Part shown: positions 18,104 to 27,485 of the stretch, piece after piece
Layout of the letters: the number at the start of each line of letters is the position of its first letter
Position numbering within the stretch: position 1 is the stretch's first letter
NCBI GenBank assembly: GCA_934177995.1
Contig: CAKPPW010000006.1
Location: 1-58,576, forward strand
Source: an uncultured Bacilli bacterium
GTDB lineage: Bacteria > Bacillota_I > Bacilli_A > RF39 > UBA660
Length of the DNA stretch: 58,576 nt
Direction of reading: 5' to 3'
The notes under the pieces: generated by a model
Told to the model about the DNA's origin: nothing
The model's input: the letters and a program-made list of their open reading frames with translations, nothing else
Database searches by the model: none
Made by a program: the position numbers and the translations under genes

Positions 18104-18802
18104 ATGAATAAGTTTGAAAGATTAGAATGTTTACTAGGAACTAGCATGGTAAATACTTTTAAAAATGAAAAAATACTAGTAGTTGGTTGTGGTGGAGTAG
18201 GTGGCTATGTTATAGAAGGTCTAGTTAGAAGTAACTTTACTAATATTACTGTAGTAGATTATGACAGCGTTGATATTACTAACTGTAATAGACAAATAAT
18301 CGCTCTTAGTAGTACTATTTCTAAAGATAAAGTTGATTTAATTAAAGAGCGAGCACTTGATATAAATAGTGATGTAAGTATTACTTGTCATAAAATAAAA
18401 CTTAATAGTGATAATATAGATGAAGTGTTTTCTAAAGACTATACTTATGTGATTGATGCTTGTGATGATATTAAAGCGAAAGAATTATTATTAACTTACT
18501 GTTTGAATAAAAAAATTCCAATCATAACTTGTCTTGGAATGGGAAAAAGACTAGATCCAACTAAGATAGAAATAACTACTATCGATAAGACTTACAATGA
18601 TCCATTAGCTAGAAAACTAAGATATTTCTTAAAGAAAAATAGACTATCAGTAAAAACAAAAGTATGTTTTTCTAAAGAATTACCAGTTAAACTTGATAGT
18701 AAAGTAATAGCATCATGTGCCTTTGTTCCGGCAACGGCTGGTATGGTTATAGCTAGTGAAGTTTTAAAAGATACAATAGAAAAGAACAAGAAAATTGCTT
18801 AA
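18104..18802 (+). CDS. tcdA: tRNA threonylcarbamoyladenosine dehydratase (TcdA/CsdL family)
   Basis: ThiF/E1-like enzyme that uses ATP to cyclise t6A37 to ct6A in ANN-decoding tRNAs. The 232-residue protein has the Rossmann nucleotide-binding GCGGVGGYVIEGL near 27-39, DYDSVDITNCNRQ near 47-59, and the DACDDIKAK segment near 120. The region DPTKIEITTIDKTYNDPLARKLR is typical of TcdA and separates it from MoeB and ThiF. No zinc CxxC pairs were seen, as expected. It is convergent with lexA, sharing a bidirectional terminator. Confidence 0.88.
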   Translation: MNKFERLECLLGTSMVNTFKNEKILVVGCGGVGGYVIEGLVRSNFTNITVVDYDSVDITNCNRQIIALSSTISKDKVDLIKERALDINSDVSITCHKIKLNSDNIDEVFSKDYTYVIDACDDIKAKELLLTYCLNKKIPIITCLGMGKRLDPTKIEITTIDKTYNDPLARKLRYFLKKNRLSVKTKVCFSKELPVKLDSKVIASCAFVPATAGMVIASEVLKDTIEKNKKIA

Positions 18803-18817
18803 CTTGTTCTTTTTTTA
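18781..18817. terminator. Bidirectional terminator between tcdA and lexA
   Basis: AAAGAACAAG (18781-18790) pairs perfectly with CTTGTTCTTT (18803-18812), then T7 on the plus strand; the minus strand has TTTTC after the stem. It overlaps the ends of both genes. Confidence 0.8.
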
Positions 18818-19432
18818 AAACTTTCTATATAGACCAACAACTTTTCCAAGAATAGTTACTTCATCTAAAATAATAGGTTCCATTGTATCATTTTCTGGTT
18901 GTAATCTAAAGTGACCATTCTCTTTGTAAAAAGTTTTTACTGTTGCTTCGTTATCTTTATTCATTGCTACTATTGTTTCTCCATTATTGGCACTTTGTTG
19001 TCTTTCAACAATTAAAATATCTCCATCGTATATACCAACATTTATCATTGATTCACCACTAACTCTTAGTGTAAATATCTCTTTTTTATTGCTGACAAGT
19101 TCTACTGGAAGAGCAAATGTCTCATTAGGATGTTCTATAGCTTCTATTGGTGTACCAGCTGTTACTTTACCAAGAAGAGGAACTTTTACTACATCTTCTT
19201 GTTCATCTAAATATTCGTTTGGTACTAATATTTCAATAGTTCTATTAGATCCGTCTTCTTTAGAAATATACCCTTTCTTAACTAATTGCATTAAGTGAAA
19301 ATGAATAGTAGCAGGAGAATGAAGATTTGCTTCTTCACCAATTTCTCTAACAGTAGGTGGGTATCCTTTTTTTGCTGTAAGCTTTTTAATAATTTGTAAA
19401 ATATCTTGTTGTCTATCTGTCAACTTTTCCAT
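18815..19432 (-). CDS. lexA: LexA repressor, SOS regulator
   Basis: A 205-residue repressor. A winged HTH (PPTVREIGEEANLHSPATIHFHLMQL) fills residues 25-50. The self-cleavage site is Ala92-Gly93 in KVTAGTP. The catalytic dyad is Ser128 (VSGES) and Lys166 (EATVK). RecA-stimulated autocleavage would derepress SOS genes. AAGGAGG lies 9 bases before the ATG. Its promoter carries a LexA-type box, so it is likely autoregulated, and a second box controls the divergent membrane peptide. Confidence 0.96.
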   Translation of the reverse strand: MEKLTDRQQDILQIIKKLTAKKGYPPTVREIGEEANLHSPATIHFHLMQLVKKGYISKEDGSNRTIEILVPNEYLDEQEDVVKVPLLGKVTAGTPIEAIEHPNETFALPVELVSNKKEIFTLRVSGESMINVGIYDGDILIVERQQSANNGETIVAMNKDNEATVKTFYKENGHFRLQPENDTMEPIILDEVTILGKVVGLYRKF

Positions 19433-19454
19433 CTCTCATTTCCTCCTTTTCTCA

Positions 19455-19495
19455 ATATTACCATGTCTAATAGCATAATGTCAAACAAAATTTCG
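19455..19495 (-). promoter_or_regulatory. lexA promoter with LexA box
   Basis: On the minus strand: -35 TTGACA (19479-19484), 18-base spacer, -10 TAATAT (19455-19460). The box CGAAATTTTGTTTG (19482-19495) matches CGAAC-N4-GTTYG except at one position and overlaps the -35, consistent with autorepression. Confidence 0.7.
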
Positions 19496-19505
19496 TAAAA
19501 AGTTG

Positions 19506-19534
19506 TTGACAAAACAATTGTTCGATAGTAAACT
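19506..19534 (+). promoter_or_regulatory. SOS promoter: LexA box between -35 and -10
   Basis: Plus strand: TTGACA (19506-19511), 17-base spacer, TAAACT (19529-19534). A LexA box (19511-19524, read on the minus strand as CGAACAATTGTTTT) fills the spacer. It matches CGAAC-N4-GTT exactly in the core. Confidence 0.75.
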
Positions 19535-19559
19535 TGATTTATCAAGAGGAGGAAATGCA

Positions 19560-19700
19560 ATGAATGAATTTAAAGAAATAATGAAGACGGCCTTAGTAGT
19601 AACAATAATATATATTGTTGCAGTTTTATTAAGCCTAGTTTTGTGTGATAAATTAAGTGATTTAAAAGATAATAAAATAATGGTAATGAATAATTCTTAA
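19560..19700 (+). CDS. SOS-controlled 46-residue single-span membrane peptide
   Basis: The ATG at 19560 follows AGAGGAGG (19545-19552). An upstream in-frame ATG at 19503 lies inside the promoter and is rejected. The peptide has a short charged N-terminus, one span (ALVVTIIYIVAVLLSLVLC, residues 11-29) and a polar tail (DKLSDLKDNK). It is divergent from lexA and under its own LexA box. In Bacillus the same place holds yneA, whose membrane-anchored product delays division after DNA damage, but YneA is longer and has LysM. Function here, perhaps division arrest, is inferred from position. Confidence 0.7.
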   Translation: MNEFKEIMKTALVVTIIYIVAVLLSLVLCDKLSDLKDNKIMVMNNS

Positions 19701-19767
19701 AACATCATCTTTCTTCTTTTAAACTGGTAAAAAGATTGTTATAATAGTTAGAGGAAGAAGGTAGACT

Positions 19768-22392
19768 ATGAAAAAAATTATACTAGTGGATGGAAACAAT
19801 TTACTTTTTAGAAGTTATTATGCAACTAGTTATAGTGGAGTTATTATGAAGAATAGTAAGGGCTTTCCTACTAACGGTCTTTATGGATTTATCAATATGA
19901 TAAATAAAATAATAGAGGAAGAAAAACCTAACTATATTTTAGTAGCTTTTGATAAAGGTAAAACTTTTAGACATGAAAAGTATGCTGAATATAAAGCAGG
20001 ACGTAGAGACATGCCAGAAGAGTTAAAACTGCAGTTTCCAAAAGCTAAAGAAGTACTGGATGCAATGGGAATAAAACATTTTGAGATAGATAACTACGAA
20101 GCCGATGATATAATAGGTACTCTTGCTAGAATAGTAGATGAAGAAGATGAATTTATTGCTACTATTGTTTCAAGTGATAAAGATTTGCTCCAATTAATTA
20201 GTAATGAAGTAGAAGTAAAGTTATTAAAGACTAAAGGTTTTATTAGATTTGATGAGAAGACTTTCAAAGATACTTATGGAACTACTCCAATTCATATGAT
20301 AGACTTAAAAGCTCTTATGGGAGATGCTAGTGATCATATTCAGGGTGTTAAAGGAATCGGTGAGAAGACAGCTATTAATTTATTAACTAAGTACCAAAGT
20401 TTTGATAATGTTTATAATCACTTAACCGAAATTGGCGGTAAGACCAAAGAAAAACTAGAACAAGGTAAAAATGATGCCTATATGAGTTATGACTTAGCTA
20501 CTATTTATAGAGAAGTACCCATTCCTTTTAGTCTAGAAGATTGCATATATAAAGGTATGAATGTTGAAGAGTATAGGAACATATTGGAAGAATTGGAATT
20601 TAAATCATTATTAAAGAAAATAGGCTTTGAAAGTGAAGAACAACAAACATCAGACTTTGAAGAAAAAGAAGTTAAAGCAGAAAATATAGTTAATTATAAA
20701 CAATTTAATTTTAATATTCCTTTTGCTTTTTACTTAGAAATGGATGGCTATACTTATAGTAAGAGTAAAGTGATTGGTTGTGGATTTAGTAACTTAGAAG
20801 AGTCTTGCTTTATGACGATAGATGAACTTATTGCTAACAAAGATATATTAGAAAATGATACTTTAAAATATACCTATGACTTAAAAAGAATGATTATTCT
20901 TTTGCATCAATATGGTATTAATATTAATAACTGTAATTATGATAGCATGATTGCTTCTTATTTATTAGATTATAAGTTAGAAGATGATATTACTGTCTTG
21001 ATGAGTCAATTTGCTTATAATTGTCCTAGTTATGAAGAAACATATGGAACAGAAAAGAAAAGGAAAGAAGTAGATATAGAAACTACTAAAAAGCAGTGTA
21101 TTAGTAAAAGTAGATTTATTTATGATACTAAAAGTAAAATACTTCTAGAAATAGATAATTATGATGAAACTAAACTGTTTAATGAAATAGAAATGCCACT
21201 TGCTCTTGTTTTAGCAGATATGGAGTTAACTGGTATAAGAGTAGATAAAGAATATTTATTAAACTTAAAAGAAGAATTAGAAACTAAAATGAATTTAATG
21301 CAAGATGAAATTTACAGATTAGCAGATGGCAAGTTTAATATTTTATCACCTAAACAGTTGGGAGAAGTATTGTTTGAAAAGTTAAAGATAGAATATCCGA
21401 AGAAGAGAAAAAAAGACGATACTAGTTATTCTACTAGTAAAGATATATTAGATAAAATAAAAGATGACAATGAAATAGTAGAAAAAGTACTGGAGTATAG
21501 AAATTTATCTAAACTGTATGCTAATTACTGTGTAGGACTATTAGATGAAATAAGAGAAGATGGTAAGATTCATACGATATTTAATTCATGTCTTACAAGG
21601 ACAGGAAGACTATCAAGTAGTAAACCAAACTTGCAAAATATTCCAATTAGAAGTGATTATTCTAAATTAGTAAGAAAGGCTTTTATTCCAGAAGATGATA
21701 GTATTCTTATGAGTTCAGACTATAGTCAGATTGAATTAAGAGTATTTGCTCATATGGCTAATGCCAAAAACTTGCAAGAAGCTTTTATTGAAGATAAAGA
21801 TATTCATGCTAAGACTGCTTCCGATATCTTTAAAGTACCAATTGAAGAGGTTGATAAAAAGATGCGTAGAATAGCTAAGACCGTTAACTTTGGTATTCTA
21901 TATGGAATAAGTAGTTTTGGTCTTAGTGAAGATTTGAAAATAGATGTAGCTAGTGCTAAAGAGTTTTTAAATAATTATTTAAATACTTATCAAGGCATAA
22001 AAGAATATATGGAAGAAGAAAAAGAAGAAGCTTATCAAAATGGCTATGTTACTACTATAATGAATAGAAGAAGAAAGATAGATGAATTAAAGAGTAAAAA
22101 TTATATGGTTAGAAGTAGTGGTGAGAGAATGGCTTTAAATACTCCTATTCAAGGTAGTGCTGCTGATATACTAAAGAAAGCTATGGTAGAACTATACCAG
22201 GCTATGAAAGAGAAAAAATTAAAGAGTAAAATGTTGATTCAAGTACACGATGAATTAGTTTTTAATGTTTATAATGATGAAATAGAAATAATGAGGGAAC
22301 TAGTAAAAGAAAAAATGGAACAAGTAGTAAAGCTTAGTGTACCTTTAAAAGTTGATATAGAAACAGGAAAAGATTGGTATGAAGCTAAGTAG
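19768..22392 (+). CDS. polA: DNA polymerase I
   Basis: Repair and Okazaki-fragment processing polymerase, 874 residues. The N-terminal 5'-3' exonuclease/FEN domain (ILVDGNNLLFRSYYA; DNYEADDIIGTLAR; SSDKDLLQL) ends near 290. The middle domain lacks the usual DxE proofreading motif, as in many Bacilli. The family A polymerase domain has SDYSQIELRVFAHM (motif A, about 650), RRIAKTVNFGILYGIS (motif B) and QVHDELVF (motif C). TATAAT at 19740-19745 is the likely -10. mutM follows 17 bases later, as in B. subtilis. Confidence 0.97.
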   Translation: MKKIILVDGNNLLFRSYYATSYSGVIMKNSKGFPTNGLYGFINMINKIIEEEKPNYILVAFDKGKTFRHEKYAEYKAGRRDMPEELKLQFPKAKEVLDAMGIKHFEIDNYEADDIIGTLARIVDEEDEFIATIVSSDKDLLQLISNEVEVKLLKTKGFIRFDEKTFKDTYGTTPIHMIDLKALMGDASDHIQGVKGIGEKTAINLLTKYQSFDNVYNHLTEIGGKTKEKLEQGKNDAYMSYDLATIYREVPIPFSLEDCIYKGMNVEEYRNILEELEFKSLLKKIGFESEEQQTSDFEEKEVKAENIVNYKQFNFNIPFAFYLEMDGYTYSKSKVIGCGFSNLEESCFMTIDELIANKDILENDTLKYTYDLKRMIILLHQYGININNCNYDSMIASYLLDYKLEDDITVLMSQFAYNCPSYEETYGTEKKRKEVDIETTKKQCISKSRFIYDTKSKILLEIDNYDETKLFNEIEMPLALVLADMELTGIRVDKEYLLNLKEELETKMNLMQDEIYRLADGKFNILSPKQLGEVLFEKLKIEYPKKRKKDDTSYSTSKDILDKIKDDNEIVEKVLEYRNLSKLYANYCVGLLDEIREDGKIHTIFNSCLTRTGRLSSSKPNLQNIPIRSDYSKLVRKAFIPEDDSILMSSDYSQIELRVFAHMANAKNLQEAFIEDKDIHAKTASDIFKVPIEEVDKKMRRIAKTVNFGILYGISSFGLSEDLKIDVASAKEFLNNYLNTYQGIKEYMEEEKEEAYQNGYVTTIMNRRRKIDELKSKNYMVRSSGERMALNTPIQGSAADILKKAMVELYQAMKEKKLKSKMLIQVHDELVFNVYNDEIEIMRELVKEKMEQVVKLSVPLKVDIETGKDWYEAK

Positions 22393-22409
22393 TAAAGGAA
22401 GTGATTAAT

Positions 22410-23237
22410 ATGCCAGAAAAGCCAGAGGTAATTACTGTTGCTAAAACGTTAGAAAAAAAGATTATTGGTAAAACAATAACTGATGCTAAAGTTTATTATG
22501 ATAATGTGATAGTTGGTGATAAAGAAGAATTTATTTCTAAGATAAAAGGTGAGAAGATAGAAAGTATCACTACAAGAGGTAAGTGGATTGTTATTTATTT
22601 AACAAATTATGCTTTATTAACCCATCTTAGAATGGAAGGAAGGTTTTATTTCCGTAAGAAAGGTGAGGCTGTTTCTAAACATGAACATGTATCACTACTA
22701 TTAGATAACGATATAGAAATGAGATTTCATGATGTTAGAAAATTTGGTAGGATGATTTTACTACCTAAGTATGAGGTACTTAACATAAAACCACTTAGTG
22801 ATTTAGGATATGAGTTTGATGATGCTAAACTTACTAAAGAGTATCTATTAGATAAATTTAAAAATAAGTCTACTCCAATTAAAACTGTTTTGCTTGATCA
22901 AAGTATAATTGCTGGTATTGGTAATATCTATGACGACGAGATATTATATCAAAGCCATATAAACCCATTAAAGCCTGCTAAAGAAATAAATAGTAGCGAG
23001 GCAGTAGAAATAATTAAAAATACTAAAATTATCCTTAAAAAAGCTATAGAAAAAGGTGGGACAACCATTAAGAGTTTTGAATCTAGTGAAGGAGTACATG
23101 GCTTGTTTCAAAATGAATTAGCAGTTCATGGTAAAAAGAATGGAATATGTACTAATTGTAATAGTAAAATAGAATTTATTAGGGTAGGAGGAAGAGGTAC
23201 TTATTACTGCCCTAAATGTCAAAATATAAATGAATAG
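22410..23237 (+). CDS. mutM: Formamidopyrimidine-DNA glycosylase
   Basis: Excises 8-oxoguanine and formamidopyrimidines and nicks the abasic site. The start at 22410 is set by the obligatory N-terminal Pro2-Glu3 (MPEKPEV), Pro2 being the catalytic nucleophile; the earlier in-frame GTG would bury it. The 275-residue protein also shows TTRGKWIVIYL (the beta-hairpin lysine), the helix-two-turn-helix segment DQSIIAGIGNIYDDEIL, and a C-terminal zinc finger CTNC...CPKC. AAAGGAAG precedes the start. It is in the polA operon. Confidence 0.95.
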   Translation: MPEKPEVITVAKTLEKKIIGKTITDAKVYYDNVIVGDKEEFISKIKGEKIESITTRGKWIVIYLTNYALLTHLRMEGRFYFRKKGEAVSKHEHVSLLLDNDIEMRFHDVRKFGRMILLPKYEVLNIKPLSDLGYEFDDAKLTKEYLLDKFKNKSTPIKTVLLDQSIIAGIGNIYDDEILYQSHINPLKPAKEINSSEAVEIIKNTKIILKKAIEKGGTTIKSFESSEGVHGLFQNELAVHGKKNGICTNCNSKIEFIRVGGRGTYYCPKCQNINE

Positions 23238-23251
23238 AAAGAGGTAATTGT

Positions 23252-24250
23252 ATGAATAATAATATCCAACAAAACAATATTACTGAAGAAGAATTAAATC
23301 GTAGCAAAGAGATACTTTCTAGTATAGTTAAGTATTATTCTCAAAAAATAGTAGGACAAATTAATTTAGAAAGGTCTTTACTGATTGCACTTATGGCTAA
23401 TGGTCATATTTTGCTCGAATCTGTTCCAGGACTTGCCAAAACTACAGCTGCTAAAGTTTTAACAGAGGCAGTGAATGGTAAGTTTTCTAGAATTCAGTGC
23501 ACACCAGATTTATTACCAAGTGATATAATTGGTACTCAGATTTTTAACTATGCAAAAAATGAATTTGAAACTAAAATAGGACCTATTTATGCTAACTTTG
23601 TTCTATTAGATGAAATAAATCGTTCAAGTGCTAAAACACAAAGTGCTACACTTGAAGCAATGCAAGAAAAACAAATTACAATAGATGGTAAAATATATAA
23701 ATTACCAAAAATATTTACTGTTATTGCTACCCAAAACCCTATAGAACAAGAAGGAACATATTTATTAGCTGAAGCTCAACTTGATAGATTTTTAATCAAG
23801 GAAAAAGTTGATTATCCAACTATAGATGAAGAAGTGGAAATTATGAATCGTATTGAGAAAAATATTTTTGCTGAATTTAATGCAATATTAAAAATAGAAG
23901 ATTTGGAGTTTTTACAAGAGCTAACCAATAAAGTCTATATTGACGAATCTATAAAAAGATATATTGCAGAAATTATATATGCTACAAGATTTCCTAAAAA
24001 ATATATAAATAATAATTTAGCTGAATACATCGATTTAGGATCCAGTACTAGAGGAGCAATTGCCTTCTTGAAAGCCTCAAAAGCCTTGGCATTAATAAAT
24101 GGCAGAACTCATGTAATTCCTGAAGATATAAAATGGTTACGACATAGTGTTTTAAGACACAGAGTATCTTTAAATTTTTCTGCGGCTGCTGATAATGTTA
24201 CTGTTGAAAGCATAATAGATGCAATTTTTAAGGCGGTTCCTACACCATGA
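23252..24250 (+). CDS. MoxR-family AAA+ ATPase
   Basis: Walker A is LESVPGLAKTTAAK near 55-65, Walker B is FVLLDEINRSSAKTQ near 115, sensor 1 is VIATQNPIEQEGTY, and the lid follows (AILRL-type helices ending in HSVLRHRVSLNF). The 332 residues are the normal length. It is the first gene of an operon of MoxR, DUF58, a small membrane protein, two VWA proteins and a TPR protein. In this arrangement the ATPase is thought to remodel metal-binding (MIDAS) partners. The ATG overlap with the next gene shows tight coupling. Confidence 0.93.
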   Translation: MNNNIQQNNITEEELNRSKEILSSIVKYYSQKIVGQINLERSLLIALMANGHILLESVPGLAKTTAAKVLTEAVNGKFSRIQCTPDLLPSDIIGTQIFNYAKNEFETKIGPIYANFVLLDEINRSSAKTQSATLEAMQEKQITIDGKIYKLPKIFTVIATQNPIEQEGTYLLAEAQLDRFLIKEKVDYPTIDEEVEIMNRIEKNIFAEFNAILKIEDLEFLQELTNKVYIDESIKRYIAEIIYATRFPKKYINNNLAEYIDLGSSTRGAIAFLKASKALALINGRTHVIPEDIKWLRHSVLRHRVSLNFSAAADNVTVESIIDAIFKAVPTP

Positions 24251-25119
24251 AACTAAATTACGTAAATAAAATCAAAGCTAATATATCAATTTATTCTAGT
24301 AAGAAAACCACAAATTTATTGGATGGTACTTATAAATCTATATATATAGGAAAAAGTATGAATTTTGAAAATTTACGAGAATATGTGATAAATGATGATA
24401 TCAAAGATATAGATTGGAAAGCTTCGGCTAGAAGTGGAACACTCTATGTTAAACAGTTTATTGCTGAGAAAAAACATAATATTTTACTAGTGATGGATAC
24501 AGGAATGAAAATGTCAGCCGATACTAGTAAGCATCAGAAGAAAAAAGATGTTGCTTTATTTACAGCTGGTACTATTGGTTACTTAGCAGTTAAAAATAAT
24601 GATTATGTAGGAATGGTTTATACTGATTCAAAAAAAATACAGTATAAACCCTTTAAATCAACTTTATATAGTTTAGAAGAATACTTATGTGATTATGATA
24701 AAAATTATTTCTTAAGAGAAGTCGATATAAATAGTCTTTTAAAATTTACTTATAAAAATATTCAAAAAAAGATGATAGTTTTTGTTATAACTGATATTGA
24801 AGGCATTAACAACATTAAACCATCAGTCTTAAAGAAACTCAATCAAAAAGCTGATATTTTAGTAGTGAATATTGATGACAATTACATGTTTGGCAATGAT
24901 GTCTATGATGTAGGAGATAATAAATATATTCCGAAATCTTTTCTTAATGATAGTAAGCTTCATGAAATAGAAAAAGAAATGAGAAAAGATTTGCTAAGAA
25001 AAAATGCATTAAAACTGAAAAGAAAAAATACTTGCTTTATATCTATAGATTCATTAGAAAATATAAATTATAAAATTATTGAATTATTGGAGGAACACAA
25101 AAATGTCAGTATCAATTAA
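24247..25119 (+). CDS. DUF58 domain protein (VWA-like, MoxR partner)
   Basis: A 290-residue protein overlapping the MoxR stop by four bases. The DUF58 signature is NDDIKDIDWKASARSGTLYVKQF near 50-72. It is followed by a VWA-like fold (LLVMDTGMKMSADT, where DTGMKMS gives a D-x-G-x-x-x-S in place of DxSxS) and FVITDIEG. No membrane span was seen. In the Bat-type operons DUF58 proteins sit between MoxR and the membrane VWA proteins. The biochemical role is not known. Confidence 0.88.
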   Translation: MKLNYVNKIKANISIYSSKKTTNLLDGTYKSIYIGKSMNFENLREYVINDDIKDIDWKASARSGTLYVKQFIAEKKHNILLVMDTGMKMSADTSKHQKKKDVALFTAGTIGYLAVKNNDYVGMVYTDSKKIQYKPFKSTLYSLEEYLCDYDKNYFLREVDINSLLKFTYKNIQKKMIVFVITDIEGINNIKPSVLKKLNQKADILVVNIDDNYMFGNDVYDVGDNKYIPKSFLNDSKLHEIEKEMRKDLLRKNALKLKRKNTCFISIDSLENINYKIIELLEEHKNVSIN

Positions 25120-25558
25120 ATTAAGTTCTATGTTTTCATATTCACTTTTACCTATAATTATAACATTGGTTTCCATGATAATAATCTTTTTAATTATTAA
25201 ACCATCAAGAAAAAAGATAACTAAAGAACAAGTAATAGTTCCTAATTATGAAAATATGGTTTTAATCAAAAATAAATACTTGCTTGCAATTGATCGGCTA
25301 AATAAAGACTTTATGGAAAACAATATTTCATTAAGAGGTGCTTACCAAACTTTAAGTAAGCTAGTAAGAAACTTCGTTTACGAGGTAACACATATAAAAG
25401 TTCAAAACTATACCCTAGATGATATAAAAGATTTAAATATGCCTATTTTGTATGAGTTAATAAGTGAGTATTACAATCCAGAATTTTCTAGTAATTCTAG
25501 TGGTAATTTTGACTATTCAATTAAAAAGACAAGGGGGGTAATAGAAAAATGGAATTGA
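25103..25558 (+). CDS. Small membrane protein of the MoxR operon (DUF4381-like position)
   Basis: The start at 25103 has GGAGG 9 bases upstream; a frame-open ATG at 25079 lacks one. The 151-residue product has one N-terminal span (LLPIIITLVSMIIIFLIIK), then a cytoplasmic helical domain (LSKLVRNFVYEVTHIKV). The position, size and single-span topology match the DUF4381-like protein in other MoxR-VWA operons, but the sequence itself is not diagnostic. It overlaps DUF58 by 17 bases and the next gene by 10. Confidence 0.65.
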   Translation: MSVSIKLSSMFSYSLLPIIITLVSMIIIFLIIKPSRKKITKEQVIVPNYENMVLIKNKYLLAIDRLNKDFMENNISLRGAYQTLSKLVRNFVYEVTHIKVQNYTLDDIKDLNMPILYELISEYYNPEFSSNSSGNFDYSIKKTRGVIEKWN

Positions 25559-26544
25559 GATATCCATATGTTATTGCATTTCTTATTATAATAAGTATCC
25601 TTACTTTTTTCTTATCAAAAAAGAAAGTTAATAAATATATAACTGGCTCTAAAATAGCTAATACTCACTATTTAAAAAGCTCTGACTATTATAAACAAAA
25701 AGCAAAAAAATATAGTATTATTAAAAAAATAGTATTAGGTTTATTTTTTGTTTCTTCCATTTGTTGTGGTATGTTGTTATCTCGTTTAACAAAGATTCAA
25801 ACAATTAAGACGAATCAATACAATAGAGATATATACTTATGTATGGATGTATCATCTTCTGTTGATGAGTTAAATTTAGAATTAGTAGAAACTTTAAAAA
25901 GTACTATCAATAAGCTTCATGGTGAAAGATTTGGAATATCTATTTTTAACACTTCATCGGTTACTTTAGTACCTTTAACGGATGATTATACTTATGTTAT
26001 TGACACATTAAATCAAATAAAAAAATCACTTGAGTCGTCAACAAATTATTCATCAAAAGATTATTTGTACCTTAGAGATTATTTGTATAGTGGTACTTTG
26101 GAAGGAAACGAAGAAAGGGGAAGTTCTCTTATTGGTGATGGTTATGCTTCTTGTGTTTATAACTTTTCTAAAGCTGATAAGGATAGAACTAAAATTATTA
26201 TTCTTTCAACAGATAATGACTTAGCAGGAAAACCGTTAGTAACTTTAAGTGAAGCTTCTCAGATTAGCAAGAACAACAACGTTATAACCTTTGGCATAGG
26301 TACAAAGATAATGAAAACTAGTGATAGAACTGATTTTAAAAATGCAGTTTTAAAAACGGGTGGTAAATTTTACGAACATTCAAAAGATAGTGTCCGCAAC
26401 ATTGTAAGTGATATAGAAAGTACGTCAAAATCATTGTTAACTAACGAAACTGAAATAAAAAAAGTTGATATTCCACAAATACCTTTTATGATTTTAGTTT
26501 TTTCTCTGTTTGGTATTATTGTAATAGAAAAGAAGGTGTTATAA
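25549..26544 (+). CDS. Membrane-anchored VWA protein (BatA-like)
   Basis: A 331-residue protein. An N-terminal span (PYVIAFLIIISILTFFL) and a second one near 60-80 (LGLFFVSSICCGMLL) flank a basic stretch. The VWA domain has a complete MIDAS start, MDVSSSV (DxSxS, near 98-103), and an STDND metal-site loop. A C-terminal span (IPFMILVFSLFGIIVI) closes it. This span order matches BatA/BatB-type proteins. GGGGGTAATAG precedes the ATG. The next start overlaps the stop (TAATG). Confidence 0.85.
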   Translation: MELRYPYVIAFLIIISILTFFLSKKKVNKYITGSKIANTHYLKSSDYYKQKAKKYSIIKKIVLGLFFVSSICCGMLLSRLTKIQTIKTNQYNRDIYLCMDVSSSVDELNLELVETLKSTINKLHGERFGISIFNTSSVTLVPLTDDYTYVIDTLNQIKKSLESSTNYSSKDYLYLRDYLYSGTLEGNEERGSSLIGDGYASCVYNFSKADKDRTKIIILSTDNDLAGKPLVTLSEASQISKNNNVITFGIGTKIMKTSDRTDFKNAVLKTGGKFYEHSKDSVRNIVSDIESTSKSLLTNETEIKKVDIPQIPFMILVFSLFGIIVIEKKVL

Positions 26545-27485
26545 TGAGTATTTCACCAATTTTGCCTATATGGTTTATGACTATTATTTGTCTTTTACTA
26601 ATTACTTTTGAGATAAGAAATAATAAAAAAGATATTGTTCATTTTTCAATTGTTATTTTATTATTTATTATTAATCTTAGAATAATGCTTCCAACTAACA
26701 ATTCTGATACTATAAGTAATAATCTTGATGTTTTATTTGTGATTGATAATACTATAAGCATGACTGCTGAAGATTATCAAAATAATAATACTAGATTATC
26801 TGCTGTAAAAAAAGATTGTAATTATATTATTGATAAATTATATGGTGCTAGATTTTCCATAATCACTTTTAATAATAGTGCTAGAGTAGTAACTCCATTT
26901 ACTGCTGATATTAACATAACTAAAGAAGCTATTAATATGATAGACTCGATTGATGAACTGTATGCAAAGGGCTCATCACTAAACACCCCGCTTAAAACTA
27001 TTGTATCATCATTAGAAAACTATCAAAAGAATGATGGTAGAGAAAAAATATTGTTTTTTATTAGTGATGGAGAAATAACCGACTCTTCTACATTAAATAG
27101 TTATAGTAGTGTTGCTAAATATATTGATAATGGAGCAGTCATGGGTTATGGTACTAAAAAAGGTGGTTATATGAAGACAAATAATAAATATTTACAACAG
27201 GATAGTTATATTATGGATTATACAAATTATAAATCTACTAAAGCATTATCACAAATTGATGAAAGTAACCTTAAGCAAATAGCTAATGATATAAATATTG
27301 ACTATATTAATATGAGTAAGCAAAGTATGATTGATAGTAAACTTAAAAATATACAAAAAACATCAAAATCTAAATTTCAAGCAACTAATAAGAATAGTTA
27401 TGATGATACATACTTTTATTTTGTTATACCATTGTTTATTCTAATGATAGTCGAGTTGAAAAGAATAAGGAGTAACTATTTATGA
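26544..27485 (+). CDS. Membrane-anchored VWA protein (BatB-like)
   Basis: A 313-residue protein paralogous in layout to its upstream neighbour: two N-terminal spans, a VWA domain and a C-terminal span (FYFVIPLFILMIVEL). The MIDAS start is FVIDNTISM, so Thr replaces the first Ser of DxSxS (DNTIS). GSSLNTPL supplies the MIDAS Thr, and FISDGEI the acidic residue. GAAGGTG precedes the ATG. Two VWA proteins in a row with a TPR protein after is the Bat pattern. Confidence 0.85.
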   Translation: MSISPILPIWFMTIICLLLITFEIRNNKKDIVHFSIVILLFIINLRIMLPTNNSDTISNNLDVLFVIDNTISMTAEDYQNNNTRLSAVKKDCNYIIDKLYGARFSIITFNNSARVVTPFTADINITKEAINMIDSIDELYAKGSSLNTPLKTIVSSLENYQKNDGREKILFFISDGEITDSSTLNSYSSVAKYIDNGAVMGYGTKKGGYMKTNNKYLQQDSYIMDYTNYKSTKALSQIDESNLKQIANDINIDYINMSKQSMIDSKLKNIQKTSKSKFQATNKNSYDDTYFYFVIPLFILMIVELKRIRSNYL

